NCBI GenBank assembly: GCA_003999685.1
Contig: CP021228.1
Location: 930,001-994,000 of the forward strand
DNA length: 64,000 nt
Reading direction: 5' to 3'
DNA from: Taiwanofungus camphoratus
Lineage: Eukaryota; Basidiomycota; Agaricomycetes; Polyporales; Taiwanofungaceae
Shown in pieces: positions 22,915-34,339 of the stretch (positions within the stretch are counted from its first letter, which is position 1; every line of letters starts with the position of its first letter). Below the pieces are notes generated by a model, which had not been told where the DNA came from, did not search any database, and saw only the letters and a program-made list of their open reading frames with translations. The position numbers and the translations under genes are program-made.

Positions 22915-23760
22915 ACTTCCCCAGTGCCTTTTTTTGTTGTCCACCCCTAAGGCCGTACTATATACAAACACAGCGCAAGTGAGTTGAGCAGTATTGCGGC
23001 TTGATCGTGACAGAAATGAGGCCGCAATTATGTGTCACGCCTTCATGGTCACGCAGACGCGTCAGGCCTCGACGGCGACTGACGATTCGACGAGCTCTCA
23101 GACTCTCTAGCAACTTTCTTACACTCTGTTGCGCTGACGATGACAGAAGACTGTCTACACCCCCAGTAAGAGTGTTGGCACCTCCACCTGGTATTCTCTA
23201 GTTATTCAGGAAGATCGATTCAGACGGGACAGCACAGAATTCGTGACTGCAGCTGTATCAAATCCACTAGTCACTGTGCAGGGGTTGAATTCCGATCTTT
23301 CAGTGTATGAAATGGTCCTTCCGTACGATTTATGGTTGGTCAAATGTCAAATTAAACCATTCTAATGATGCGTGGATTGGACAAATTTCGACCACTGAGC
23401 CCGGACAAAACGGCCGAAAGTCGTAATTCTATGGCTGAATTTGTGTACCTTCGACCCAGCCGTTTAACGTACTGATTGCAAGGATTTCGACCGTAAATGA
23501 GACTAAATTAGTCCATCTTACGGACGAAAGAACGCATCAATTTAGGCCGTTATGGTTCGCACAGTGAGTACTTGCAGAGATCCATTCTCATCTGCATCAA
23601 GGAAACAGAATACTGATCGCTGAGTACACACCGGTCTCGAGCAAAAGGTCATTTTTTCCTTTGATACGGGGTACATAGATAAATGCCATCGGTCTACGCA
23701 TAGGATACTCAAAATTTACGAGGGGATTATTCGAGGTCTGATAAACTGGAATAGTTGTCT
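22915..23760. other. Intergenic, 0.85 kb
   Basis: NDC1 upstream region and 3' flank of the next gene. Between 23380 and 23490 the phrase TTCGACC recurs three times about 50-90 bases apart (near 23386, 23449 and 23487). It could be a weak degenerate repeat. Nothing else is seen. Confidence 0.35.
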
Positions 23761-24879
23761 TCATTCGGCGCTGATATCCATATCCAAGTTGGAAATAGGT
23801 GCGGCCATTGTCATACCGTCAATGCCAAAAGTCACTTCAATCGTGTCATCCACGCTTGCTTTCCTCTTAATTGCACGCCCTTTCTTGCTCGTGTGAGTGG
23901 CCATCGGAGGTGCAAGAGAGGCCGAGGTCAATGCGGCAGCCGGGTAGGCCAATGCTCCCGTCGAATGGTTCGGGTCTGCATCGCCGAGTATTCGCTTCTT
24001 CGGTGTCGAAGTCATGACGGAGCTCCTCGACCTTGGACAACTGGCGGCGCGGCTTCCTGTGCGCCCACGAGTAGTAGTAATGTTCGGGTGGGTACCCTGG
24101 ATCATTGGCTTCTTATCCGGAAGCTTCTGGCTTCGGGTCCTCAGCACACGAGCCTGGATCGAAGAGCTAGTGTACATTGGGGCCACTCGATGGGACTGGG
24201 AACGGGTGATACGGCGTCCAGGATCGAATTGTGGACTCCCGTCAGAGGTAGTAGTGGAGTTGAACCGTCTCTTCTTCTGAGGCCGTTCCACATCGGGCAT
24301 GTTCTCGTCTTCTTCGCGTAGAACGGCAAGTGCAGGGCTGTCCGCAGAGAGGTTGGACCTAGTCTTAGTAGCAAGAGGAGAACCAGGGCTTTGTGGCGTC
24401 GTCTGCGCACGCATCGAGAGCGACCTGACCGCCTTCGGCGCCTGTGGCACGCTGCGACGGAGACCGACGAGCATCTCGATCGAATTGCGGATGAAGACGT
24501 CCGATCGTGAGGGGCTGACATCTATCTGGAGGGCGCGCGGGAGCTTCGCGTTGAGCGTGTTGGCCACGGCGAGCAGGTGCGTGCGCGACATGGTGATGAG
24601 GTCGGCGTGGCAGCAGAAAGGGACGACATTGAGGGCAGTGATCACGACCGCGTCTTCCTCGTCGTCGTCGTTTTGCAGCGCGACGCGGGCTGGTTGACTA
24701 GCCGGCCCAGCAGCGACTCGATCTCGGGTTTGTGCTTCAACGTCGTCGTCATCATCGCGGTTTCGCTTTCCCAGTAGCGGTGGAGTTGGTTTGAACACGT
24801 CGAGAAGGAACCGACGCACGGTAGGTGTGAAAGGCTTGACTCTGGACAACTTGGCCATGGTAAGTGGTCGTTGCATCAA
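23761..24879 (-). CDS. Unrecognised intronless nuclear-type protein
   Basis: One open frame of 372 codons with strong coding character. I do not recognise it. The alternative start MAKLSRVKPFTP lies 7 codons in and looks more natural. Residues 10-32 (FTPTVRRFLLDVFKPTPPLL) and 85-125 (MSRTHLLAVANTLNAKLPRA, then LQIDVSPSRSDVFIRNSIEM) look folded. The rest is a Ser/Arg/Pro-rich disordered region with several basic clusters (PQKKRRF, TPKKRIL, KKGRAIKRK) that look like nuclear localisation signals. An acidic patch (KRNRDDDDDVEAQ) sits near residue 40. The C-terminal 30 residues (IEVTFGIDGMTMAAPISNLD) form a second conserved-looking block. A chromatin or cell-cycle role is possible but unsupported. 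Confidence 0.75.
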   Translation of the reverse strand: MMQRPLTMAKLSRVKPFTPTVRRFLLDVFKPTPPLLGKRNRDDDDDVEAQTRDRVAAGPASQPARVALQNDDDEEDAVVITALNVVPFCCHADLITMSRTHLLAVANTLNAKLPRALQIDVSPSRSDVFIRNSIEMLVGLRRSVPQAPKAVRSLSMRAQTTPQSPGSPLATKTRSNLSADSPALAVLREEDENMPDVERPQKKRRFNSTTTSDGSPQFDPGRRITRSQSHRVAPMYTSSSIQARVLRTRSQKLPDKKPMIQGTHPNITTTRGRTGSRAASCPRSRSSVMTSTPKKRILGDADPNHSTGALAYPAAALTSASLAPPMATHTSKKGRAIKRKASVDDTIEVTFGIDGMTMAAPISNLDMDISAE

Positions 24880-25514
24880 AAGAATGGCGAAGAGGATGAC
24901 ACCGTCTCAACCTCCCTATGGGGAATTGCGAAGTCGACCAGGGCTAGTTTGAACTGCATCTGGAGTCAGCCTCACGAATGAAAGCCACTATGCACTCATT
25001 ATAATGCGATTGTTCAGCGCCTTTGCATGAGAAGTGTGTGGGCTACACGTTCGAAGACAAGGCAGTTGGATAATCTGTCTGTCACAATATTAATGTATGA
25101 TGCGTAGTGAATCGTCTGTGGAGCTTGATACCGATGGGCCTCGCGTTCCTGAAATTCGTACTCTGACCATGACCTGCGCTGGCATCAGTAGTTGAGGCGG
25201 CAGCAATATTATGCCAGAAAGTAGATTGCAAGATGATGCACATACATAGCAATGTCCATAGTTTCAACGGAATGCCCCCACTTCTTTCTAACGATAAGTT
25301 AGAAAACGATATCATGTCGTATTGCCATTGCAATATTTGTATGCAGTTGCTTACTCAATCGCAAAAACATGAAGAGCTTCACATAAGGACTGAAAGATCT
25401 CGAGATAAATTGATACATTGAGTTCTTATATATAATCTAAACAATCTACGCCACAAGCACTTTATTTATTTAACGCACAATAGACAGCAATGCAAATTTA
25501 CAGCCCATGAATGC
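24880..25514. other. Intergenic, 0.63 kb
   Basis: Promoter side of the orphan gene and 3' flank of the peroxiredoxin. No element is recognised. Confidence 0.4.
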
Positions 25515-26277
25515 TCAGAGGTGAGCCAAAACGGCATCAGCACCAGAGACGGTGACGCCGGTTCCGGGCTCGACCTATTGAACCGTAAGATCAGGACCAC
25601 GGACACCGAGAGTATTTGGATGGCAGATTGCATACCTCGACATATTTGACGACCAGATCGTCAAGAATGATAGCGTATCGAGCGGTACGAGTACCGAAGC
25701 CGATCGCAGACATGTCTACGTCGAGACCCAGCGACTTTGACCACGCAGCATCACCGTCGGAGAGCGCGATGATCTGTCAGATGTGGGCCGTAAGTCAGTC
25801 TAAGCGCAGAGAGTAGTGACTAGTTACCAACCTTGTCCTTGAGGCCCATCAGGCGTGCCCAACCGCTCATAACGAAGGCGTCATTGGCGGCAACGACCGC
25901 GATGGTGTCGACGCCTTTTGCCTTGAACTCCTCATATTTTTCGATGTATGGGGGAAGGTGGTTGACGTGGCAAGTAGGCTATACGACATCGCGATGAATT
26001 GGAGTCAGATACCACAAGGAAATCACCAACCAAGAATTGCTTACCGTGAAGGCTCCGGGGACAGAAAAGATAACGACCTTCTTGCCCTTCCACTGATCGG
26101 TGGTCAGAGTAGTGGCTATAAACGAATTACAGTAATTAGGCACGCTGATCGCATAGATCGGGCGAGATAGTACGCACGGATACCACAGGCAGTGTGCGCG
26201 TCGAGCTCCGGGGCATACGGGACATACTTGAAAGTACCCTTGGGGACAACATCGCCGACTTTGATGGAAGGGGCCAT
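25515..26277 (-). CDS. Peroxiredoxin, PRX5/AHP1 type
   Basis: Thiol peroxidase of the AHP1/Asp f 3 type that reduces hydrogen and alkyl peroxides with thioredoxin. It starts MAPSIKVGDVVPKGTFKYVP at 26277, passes HTACGI and KGKKVVIFSVPGAFTPTCHV with the peroxidatic cysteine in TPTCH. It continues AVVAANDAFVMSGWARLMGL, SDGDAAWSKSLGLDVDMSAI and RYAIILDDLVVKYVEVEPGT, and ends VSGADAVLAHL. The cysteine in TACGI could be a resolving cysteine. The C-terminus is not an SKL-type peroxisomal signal and there is no mitochondrial leader, so cytosol is most likely. About four introns, one of which falls between Thr and Pro of the active-site motif. Confidence 0.9.
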
Positions 26278-27350
26278 TGATGCAGATGTAGGTGTGACTT
26301 TGAGTGTAGAGAGAGTGCTAGGACGATGTCTGCCCGCTCTGATTGTGCCAATCGTTATATAGATCCTACAGCGGTCATGTGATCCAATGCTGGAGGTTAG
26401 TAAAGGCTGAGGCCTCAGGCTGTCACTGTGCAGCGCGCGTCAATCGCGAAGCTTTCGACAGCGTGCTATCGCTTCGCGTTGGGGGCGAGACGAATTATGA
26501 TCTGGTTCACAGAGTTCGGTTGTAGCGGCCGAGGCCTTCTGATAATCAATTCTGTCACGCCGCAGAGACTTTTAAGTTTCACGAAGGAAGTTCAACGTTT
26601 GCTATTGGACAACCGCAGGCCGTGACCGAACAGTCATCAGCGCATAAAAATCGCGTAGATGCCAAGCTACGCTGCGTACCTCATACGATGCCGACATCTC
26701 GGTGTTGTGTAAGACGGCGCGTGCAGTAGTGAGAGGCTGAGAGCATCGCGCACGGGGGAAGACGCGTAACGGTCACGTGTATACTTTGAAAGCTGGAAGA
26801 CCGACCTCACGTGAAGCCCTTCTAAGCCAAAGCCATAGAAGCGTATGGAACATGAACTGGGGTGCATATGGGCACTGCACAGCTTCATTTGACACGACAG
26901 ATACTCACAGTAGCCGGGAAAACAAGGAGATTCGGATTAGCAACTGTGGCATTACGAATGTGGATTGGCAACTCTGAGCTTTCGGGAACGGAGATAGTGC
27001 GAGTCCACGATATAGTGATAAACGAAGTGCTCGTAGACATCAGCGTTTCCCCCATGAGAACCGGGGGCACTCAGCGCTGGAGCGACTACGCACAGCTTTG
27101 AGTCAATCTGATCGACACCCGAAGCAGTTCAAGGCAGACAGCTTGTTGAGCGACGAGCTGAAAGCCACTGCTAAGGCCGATGCCAACGCTGAGTCATAGA
27201 ACACAACTATTTGATTGGGAGAGGTGATACCATATCCGTGTCACAACAGAGCAGCGATACCAGTCATTCTAATCCATACCGTGTCGCGGGTATCAACTTC
27301 TTAACATCCTAGGGTACACAGCGCCAGATTTGGCGGGTAGTCAATACAGA
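26278..27350. other. Intergenic, 1.07 kb
   Basis: Peroxiredoxin promoter and PEX19 3' flank. Between 26880 and 27215 there are overlapping short open stretches on both strands (for example one with IVRVHDIVINEVLVDISVSP on the plus strand). Neither matches anything I know, and no gene is called. Confidence 0.4.
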
Positions 27351-28855
27351 TCACGCAATTGTACATCCCTCAGGCAGCTTTGGCATGCCGTCAGGGCCAA
27401 GGTCAAGCCCTGGGGGAAGAGGCCCCATTATCTCGGCAGGAGGAGAACCGAGCGATTGCATCTGGAGAGGGCGTTAGTAAAGTGCATGACACATCCGTAG
27501 TGTGGTCAATGATGATACAGGTACCAGGTGCCATGTCAGACGAATTACAAGAAAGTAAAGAAAACAGTGCAGAGGTGGAATTGGAAGATGTGAGTTGCTT
27601 CACCATCGACGGACAGACGCTATCGCAATAGATAGGTGGAAGCGGTCTCGACAAACACACGATCTAACAAGCCTGAACATCTCCGGAGAACTCACCTCGC
27701 TCATCAGCTCCAGGATCTGCACGCTCTTCTGTGTGTCTTCGTCTGAGTATGAGGGATCCTCAAAGACAGCAATGATCTTGATCACAATGGCATACTGCGA
27801 ATCATAGCGCTTCTTATCCTCAGTATTGATCTTCCCCGCATTGTCCTTTAAATAACCAGGGAACTGTCCAAAAATAAACGCAAATCCCGCGAAGGTGACA
27901 ATTTTAGAAATTAATCTCAATAAACGAGAACGACGGGTAGCTGACCTTGGTATGCAGTTCCTTGAGAGGTTCATACAGAATGTTTTTGCTCATCAACTCG
28001 CCCATCATGGATTCAAGGAGTTTTTGTAACTCTTCCTCTGATTCTTCACTGTCAGGAAGTTTGTCGCCCATCTGTGCAAGCAGCGCGTCCAGCGAGTCTG
28101 GTGCACTATTCGCGGCATCCGCCTGCAATACATCAAAAGGCAATCGTTGTAAGCCAAATGTGGCAGAGACGTATAATATGTAGGAATGAATGGAGAATAT
28201 AGGCAATACGCACTTGCAAATTTGAATCACTCTCCTTAAGCTTCTCCATGGCCTTCCTGATACTCGCCTGGAACGTGTCCTCCTTCTCCTCCTTGTCGAC
28301 TGCGGCACTCGTCCCTGCTTCAGTCTCCTCAGGTTTCCCCTTTCCTTTACTCGATTCCCCTCCATCCGAGTTCAATGAACTGCTCATGCCCTCGATTAGT
28401 ATCGCCCATGCCGCTCTGAGTGCCTTCTCTCCTTTCTTCTCTTCGTTCGCCTGTTCGTCGCTCTCTCCAGTTGCTCCTTCCCTCGCCCCTTCCGGACCCA
28501 ATCCTGCCTCACCAGCTATCTCCTGCATCAGCGACTCCATGCCCTGCGCCAACTCGCGTGCAAAATCCTCAGACAGGTCAGGATCCCCCAGTTCATGAAG
28601 AGCCGACTTTGGCGCTGATGATTGCACATCGGACTCTTTCTTTGAGGCAGAGGTAACCGATGGTGATGGTGCAGCAGTCGCGGTGGAAGATTGTGTGCGG
28701 GACTGCGCCTGGCCAGGTGGCGGTGTGAATTGCTCGAGAACATCTGCACTTGGGTGTGACTCTGCACGGTTCAGCTCTCAAGAGACAAGGGACGACGGAC
28801 CGTCGAGGTCATCCAGATCCTCGTCTACGTCAGATCGTACTTTATGAGATGCCAT
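27351..28855 (-). CDS. PEX19: Peroxisomal membrane-protein receptor PEX19
   Basis: Cytosolic chaperone and import receptor for peroxisomal membrane proteins. It starts MASHKVRSDVDEDLDDLD at 28855. The acidic N-terminus is followed by DVLEQFTPPPGQAQ (PEX3-binding type region), DFARELAQGMESLMQEIAGE, FQASIRKAMEKLKESDSNLQ, LLESMMGELMSKNILYEPLK and ELHTKFPGYLKDN, all hallmark PEX19 blocks. The last exon reads PPAEIMGPLPQGLDLGPDGM and ends PEGCTIA, where CTIA is a CaaX box for farnesylation. The first intron is inferred to be only about 39 bases (GTCCGT...GTGCAG). Without it the frame stops after LDGPSSLVS, so the 5' model should be treated with care. It is divergent from the DUF300 gene. Confidence 0.9.
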
Positions 28856-29404
28856 GACCATAAAACGTGTTTGGGAGTTCACTGTTGAAGCTTGAGGGTT
28901 GGTACCAATGTAGGATTAGGTTCGAGCCGGGTTGTCGGACGATAAGTTGCTACTTCTCGGGGACGAGTGAAAGGCCAGCTATGGTTGTCGGAATCCTGCA
29001 AAGGCTCCGTCAACACTGGTGATCTGTGTAGAGTACTTACTGAGTACATCGTGACGCACCTAAGTATTTATTTCTAGGAGAAGTAAACAGCTATTCACAT
29101 GCTTTCACATTTATTAAAACAAGCGCTCGTCTACTCACTTCATGACCTACGCCACTTGCACCAACATCATCCTAACTATTTGACTGCCCAACATCAATAT
29201 CTTAGGCTTGAGGAATAGCAACCTCCTCAGATAAAGGGCAATCAGGATCAACGACGAGCCAGGAACTCCAGAGGTCTCGAAGCACGATCAAACTTGAGTG
29301 GCCGTTCCTTACCGCAGTACTTGATAGCGCAGCAATCAGCCCAGACGAAGGACTATAAACTTGAGCGGATCCCCGCTTCTAGGTCAAGACTGACATTTGT
29401 CACC
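28856..29404. promoter_or_regulatory. Divergent promoter PEX19 / DUF300
   Basis: 549 bp between two opposing starts. An open frame extends the DUF300 gene upstream to about 29294 but contains no ATG, so it is read as 5' UTR. No clear operator. Confidence 0.4.
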
Positions 29405-32250
29405 ATGATAGCCCCTATGGCATCTGAAGTGCCGTCAAAGCCCCGTCTTGGTTCAGGCTCTGGTTCCGCTCTGCCTTTCCCCGTCTTGCTACTATCAGGA
29501 ATATCGACTGTCATTGCCACTCTCGTATCCGCAATGACCATCTATCTGCATCTCAAGAACTACCGGAAACCAATTCTGCAACGGTTCGATTCCGTTCTCG
29601 TCATTATGCTACTTCAATGCTCATTAGAGATGGGCCGTGTGCTGTCTGATGCATTAGACAGGTCGTCCGGATCATGCTCATGGTCCCCCTTTATGCGATA
29701 GCCTCCTTCATATCTTTATTCTCGCTTCAGGCCGCTTTCTTCATTGATGCAATACGTGATATTTATGAGGTGAGCATTTTGTTTGCTTGGATGTGCCGGC
29801 AGCAATACGTTGTGTGGAATTCGCATATTATGCTTGACTTCCTATGTTACCGCACTGGCCATGATGTGTTAGGAAGGCCGAGTGAGCAACATTATATGGG
29901 TGGAAATACAAGGTCTAGCCCTCCTGCTGTTAGTCTATCCGAAGACCTCACATTAGACAGATTTTTGATCATCCATTGAAGCATTCTTGACAATGTGAGA
30001 ATACCAATCTCAAGCCTGGCCCTTATTGAGCAGGAATTAGGCTTCGAGATGTTGCTACTCACCAAAATATGGCTTGCCACACATCTGTGTACCTCTGAAC
30101 TTAGCTATGGGGACCTTTTCTTTACGTTCATGTATGGAGTTAGCCGAAGCGGATTTCATGTATTGATGAATTCCCTTTACACAGGCCTTCGTAATTTATT
30201 GCTTTTTCGACCTTCTCATCGCCTATCTTGGCGGAGAGCGATCCCTTCTGATCCTTCTACATGGTCGCCCACCGAAACATCCCGTGTTCCCTACTAACAT
30301 CTTCTGGAGAGAAGTGGACGTTAGCGATCCGTATACATTTTTGTTCCTGAAGCGTGGAGTGATTCGTGAGCCGCTGTCCAAATCATGTATATTCTCAGTC
30401 ATGACATATCTGATTGATGCTTTCTACAGAGTATATTCAAGTGAAACCCATCCTCGCGCTTGTTACAATCATCCTGAAGCTGGCTGGCAAGTTCAACGAG
30501 GGTGACCTGCGTGCCAATTCCGGTTATCTCTACGTCAGCATTGTCTACAACGTGAGCATCTGCCTGAGCCTCTATTGCTTGGCTATCTTCTGGATGTGCG
30601 TGAACGACGATCTCAAGCCCTTTAGGTCTGTGTTTATTTGCTTCTGCATTTCACTGTATGGTAACAATATTTAATAGACCCATGCCGAAATTCCTATGCG
30701 TGAAAGGCATCCTGTTCTTCTCATTTTGGCAGTCTATCCTTATTTCTATTCTGGTGGCAGCTGGCGCGATCACGAGGCTCGGTCCGTATACGGACAATGA
30801 GCACATTTCGTTGGGGCTCACTGACACGCTCATCTGCATCGAGATGCCTCTCTTCGCGATTGCACACATGTATGCGTTTTCGCCGAACGATTTTGTCGAT
30901 CCGGATATATCATTCGTGGCGCGCATGCCCATATTCTATGCCTTCCGTGACGCGTTCGGACTCAAGGACGTAATAGAGGACACCAAGGCGACATTGCGCG
31001 GCGAAGGTATGGACTATCGCGAATTCGAGCCCAGCGACGGATACATACATCAGGGCGCAGGGAGGGATCGGCGGATCAGAGCCGGCTTGCGGTACAGTCA
31101 AGGCGGGAAGAGAAAATATTGGCTCCCTCGACCAGCCAAGACTTCGCGCCCGCCTAGAAATTTCGAACAAGGGTTGAACCGAACGGTCGAGCGGTTCGCA
31201 GGGCAAGACCAAAGCGAAGAAGTGTACGCGCCACTCCTGTCAGACCAAGCAGAGAACGTGGTACAAACTGCGGTAGATTTACGTTCTCCGCAGGACGAGG
31301 GTTTAGGTCTCTTCGAGAGCGGTCCTGTCCTAGACGGGAGCTTCGACCTCCCCTTTGGCGAGATTGAGGATGCGGACGAAGAGCTCTTCGAGCATAGCAA
31401 AGCATATCTATTCGGTGACTACAACTATCCCTGCGTGGACATTAGCTCTGAGATTGCCCGGAACACTATGTGGGTTGAAGAAGAACGTATCCTGCGAGAC
31501 GAGCGAGGGGCATATTTCTCACCCATACTGGGTCCACGGAGAGTCATCGGAAGGAGTCGGAAGGGGTATGGAGCTATAGGAAACCTCAATCGGGGTGCAG
31601 TACGAGAGCGCCATGATTCTACTTCCTCGGACGACGCGCAGCGCAAGGGGAAAACAAGAGAGGCGGTCGGATCACCTGTTCATGAAGTACTCATTGACAA
31701 GGAGCACGACCGACTACCCGAGACGAATTTGGGGGAGGTGCGACTACGGTGGACAAACAGGGAGCAAACGCTGTTGCAGTCACCTCGTGTACGCAAAACG
31801 TCAGCTGGCACACGGCCACCACTCGCGAGAGACACGCCTTCATCGCCTGTACGTGAGAATGAACGACCGGTGCTACCCCTTGACGCTGTTGATTTGGTGG
31901 TTGATGACCCACATGCAGCAGAAGAGGAGATGACACATCAACGCCGAAAGGGTGATCCTACAGTGCGTGGTGCCGCAAGACCACACAAGGTTTACCGACG
32001 AGGCTATGTCATGGACGACGAGGAAAGGCGGGAGGAAACAGAGATGGAAGTTGATATGTCCCCGTCTTCGTCATCCATGGATCATCGGAACCCTGTCTTC
32101 AGTGTTGGTGACGATGTGGACGATGTCCTCGACACAGAGGATAGAGCTTTGGAGGGACCGACTGTAGCGAGGGCGGAAACAGCACCTGCTCGCACGCATA
32201 TCGCACTTTATAATTCCGAAATCCTGGATGGCGAGAACCCATGGGCGTAA
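29405..32250 (+). CDS. DUF300 / TMEM184 / LAZ1-type membrane protein
   Basis: Organic-solute-transporter-alpha family membrane protein, in plants and yeasts linked to vacuolar or endomembrane traffic. Exons 29405-29583, 29658-29769, 30185-30365, 30430-30625 and 30678-32250 sum to 2241 nt (746 aa). Seven hydrophobic segments follow in order, with family signatures IYLHLKNYRKPILQR, VRIMLMVPLYAIASFISLFS, RDIYEAFVIYCFFDLLIAYL, GGERSLLILLHGRPPKHPVF, FLFLKRGVIQYIQVKP and PMPKFLCVKGILFFSFWQSI. The last 330 residues are a charged, disordered cytosolic tail, common in basidiomycete members. Start ATG 29405 is the first in frame. A second ATG is four codons on. Intron 2 (415 nt) is several times longer than the others. 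Confidence 0.9.
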
Positions 32251-33002
32251 TGCAGGGTTCCATTTACGACCTTAACGAGTGTATGAACTACCGATGCATG
32301 TAGGGCATTTGAATTAGTATTAAATGTATTTTCATCATATCTCGAAATTGACGATACGATGGTCGAGATTCCGCTGAGACGGCGGATGCATCATACGAGT
32401 AATGGGGAACGTTTGGGTAAGTAACATGACAAATAATGAGTTGACAGCATCGTTGATGAACAGACTGTACCATTCTACAGAATCTCCTTCTAGCTGGTTC
32501 TCGCTTGGCTCTACCTGACTTGTAGGTGCACAGAGCGGTAAGAGATACCAAATTCATGCAAAACCCTACCTTATCCTGCTGCATTGAAACAGGCGGGTTC
32601 TTCGCGGTCCCATTGCTGGTGATCTTCAGCATTCTAAAAACTTCGCGTTTTTAACACTCCTAACATGTTTCCAGACATGTAGCAGGCATTGCTGGCCTGT
32701 TCTGATATGACCAGGTCGGGCAAAGTACTACCTAACATACATGATGGCATAAATCAAGATATATCCATGGAGGCAGGCACGAGTAACCAGGTGACAAAGG
32801 AGCGACAGCGGATTTAATGGTGAAAGGGTATAAAGTAAACGTAGTGTGTATGGGTAACAGTAAACGCAGCGAGCAACGGAGAGACAATAATAAGAAATAG
32901 CTAGAAAGTCATCTGAAGAACCTCGTCCCGTCAAGCGTACCTACAGCGTACTGTATATTCGTCAGATAATTGTACACGTACTGGAATTCGCCTTCATCCA
33001 GA
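32251..33002. other. Convergent 3' spacer, 0.75 kb
   Basis: Shared 3' region of the DUF300 and RAX1-like genes. AT-rich short ORFs only. Confidence 0.4.
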
Positions 33003-34339
33003 CTACAGCCGGTGACCCGGGACCGCCCAAAATATCATCGTCAAAGCCACCACACACGCGGCGACGAGTACGCTGACCCATATCGCCCGCCCGAGCAGCA
33101 GCTTCTTAACGTATGGCTCGCGGATGCGGAGTGTACGGAACGGCGTGGACTCGGACTGGCCGAGAAAGACGAGGATGGGATCCAGTTCATATTGGTGAGA
33201 GATAAGGAAGAGAATGGCGATGGTATACGGGATAAAGAGCTGCAGACATCACCGTCAGTCCCGTATCGGGTGTGCCCGGAAGATAAACGAGAACTTACGA
33301 AGAAACGTTTGGATTTTGGATGCACGTCCAAGAAAATCAGAGAAAAACCCACCGCCAGTCCGATCCACAATACGATCAAGCCCACGATCAGCCGCACCAG
33401 CGCGGACACTGGCGTCAGGTTCCCGAACGCCTTTGCCCGCAGGAATCGCGGGAACGCGTCCTGCTCCATCGCGCGGAAGCAGTACTCCTTCTGCGCATGA
33501 AACATGTCCGGGATCTGAGCCATCATGTTCATCTCGCTCTGGGACTTGGGCTCGTGCGCACTGCTCAGCGGGAATGAGTGGATACGCAGCGCTGGCGGCA
33601 GGTAGATTTCATGGTTCTCCGTCGAGCCGACCGTGCCCGCGGGGGAGAGATAGCGGAGGAAGATGCGCTCCGCGGATGCGATGAGATCCTGACGTGTGAT
33701 AGCTGCTGAACGCGGGATGACCGTCGGCGCACGCGAGGCACGCTTAAATAGAGTCGGTGTGCGGCCAGAAAGCGAAAAGGGTGTCGTTGAGCGCGGTGGG
33801 TCCGTTGCAACGGCTGTGCCTGGAGACGTCGACATCATGCGAGGACTGGGGCTCCGTCCGGCCTTTTCATCCCCTGCAGCGGCCAGATTATGTCTGTCTT
33901 GCTCAGACAACATCTCCCCCGTACTCGTTGTGCTCCGTTTCGTTCCGGTATGCGGATTAAGCCCAACGACCGTACCGTAGATAGACCCGCGTCTACGAGC
34001 ATAGTCCCAATATTCAGGCCAATCTTCCCTGATTGTTCGACCTGATTTGCGGACATCCTTGAAGTATGCACGACACAGGTTCTCGTGCTGTTGGACGTCC
34101 AGCCAAAAGTCAAGGATGTCTTCTGCTCCTTCACGTTGAAGGAATAAACTAGACGGAAAAGCCAAAACACGGTAAGAGCGAAATGTAGGTAAGATTGGTA
34201 TGAGGAATGTGCAGACTCACTAGAACATGAATAAGTCTACTGGTGGACGTGTTCTTCGCGACAACACCTCCGTAAAGGATGGCAATCTGTTTCTACGGTT
34301 GTCCGCCCCATCATCCGGTCGATACTGACTGTTGTCCAT
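33003..34339 (-). CDS. RGS-domain membrane protein, RAX1-like
   Basis: Starts MDNSQYRPDDGADNRRN at 34339. Exon 1 ends PPVDLFMFY and splices to LFLQREGAEDILDFWLDVQQ, the opening of an RGS fold that continues HENLCRAYFKDVRKSGR. A Ser/Thr/Pro-rich insert of about 100 residues follows, then ITRQDLIASAERIFLRYLSP and FHAQKEYCFRAMEQDAFPRF, the second half of the RGS domain. Three membrane helices close the protein (VRLIVGLIVLWIGLAVGFSL, then a segment around 33240-33180, and VSVLVAACVVALTMIFWAVP), ending GHRL. This split RGS plus C-terminal membrane layout is that of Rax1, a cortical landmark protein for budding/polarity in yeast. The role in a filamentous basidiomycete is not established. Confidence 0.82.

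Noticed and set aside
26862-27101. Plus-strand 79-codon open frame between peroxiredoxin and PEX19
   Set aside because: Overlaps an equally open antisense stretch. No family match and no start context.
29294-29404. Upstream extension of the DUF300 gene
   Set aside because: Open frame but no ATG before 29405.
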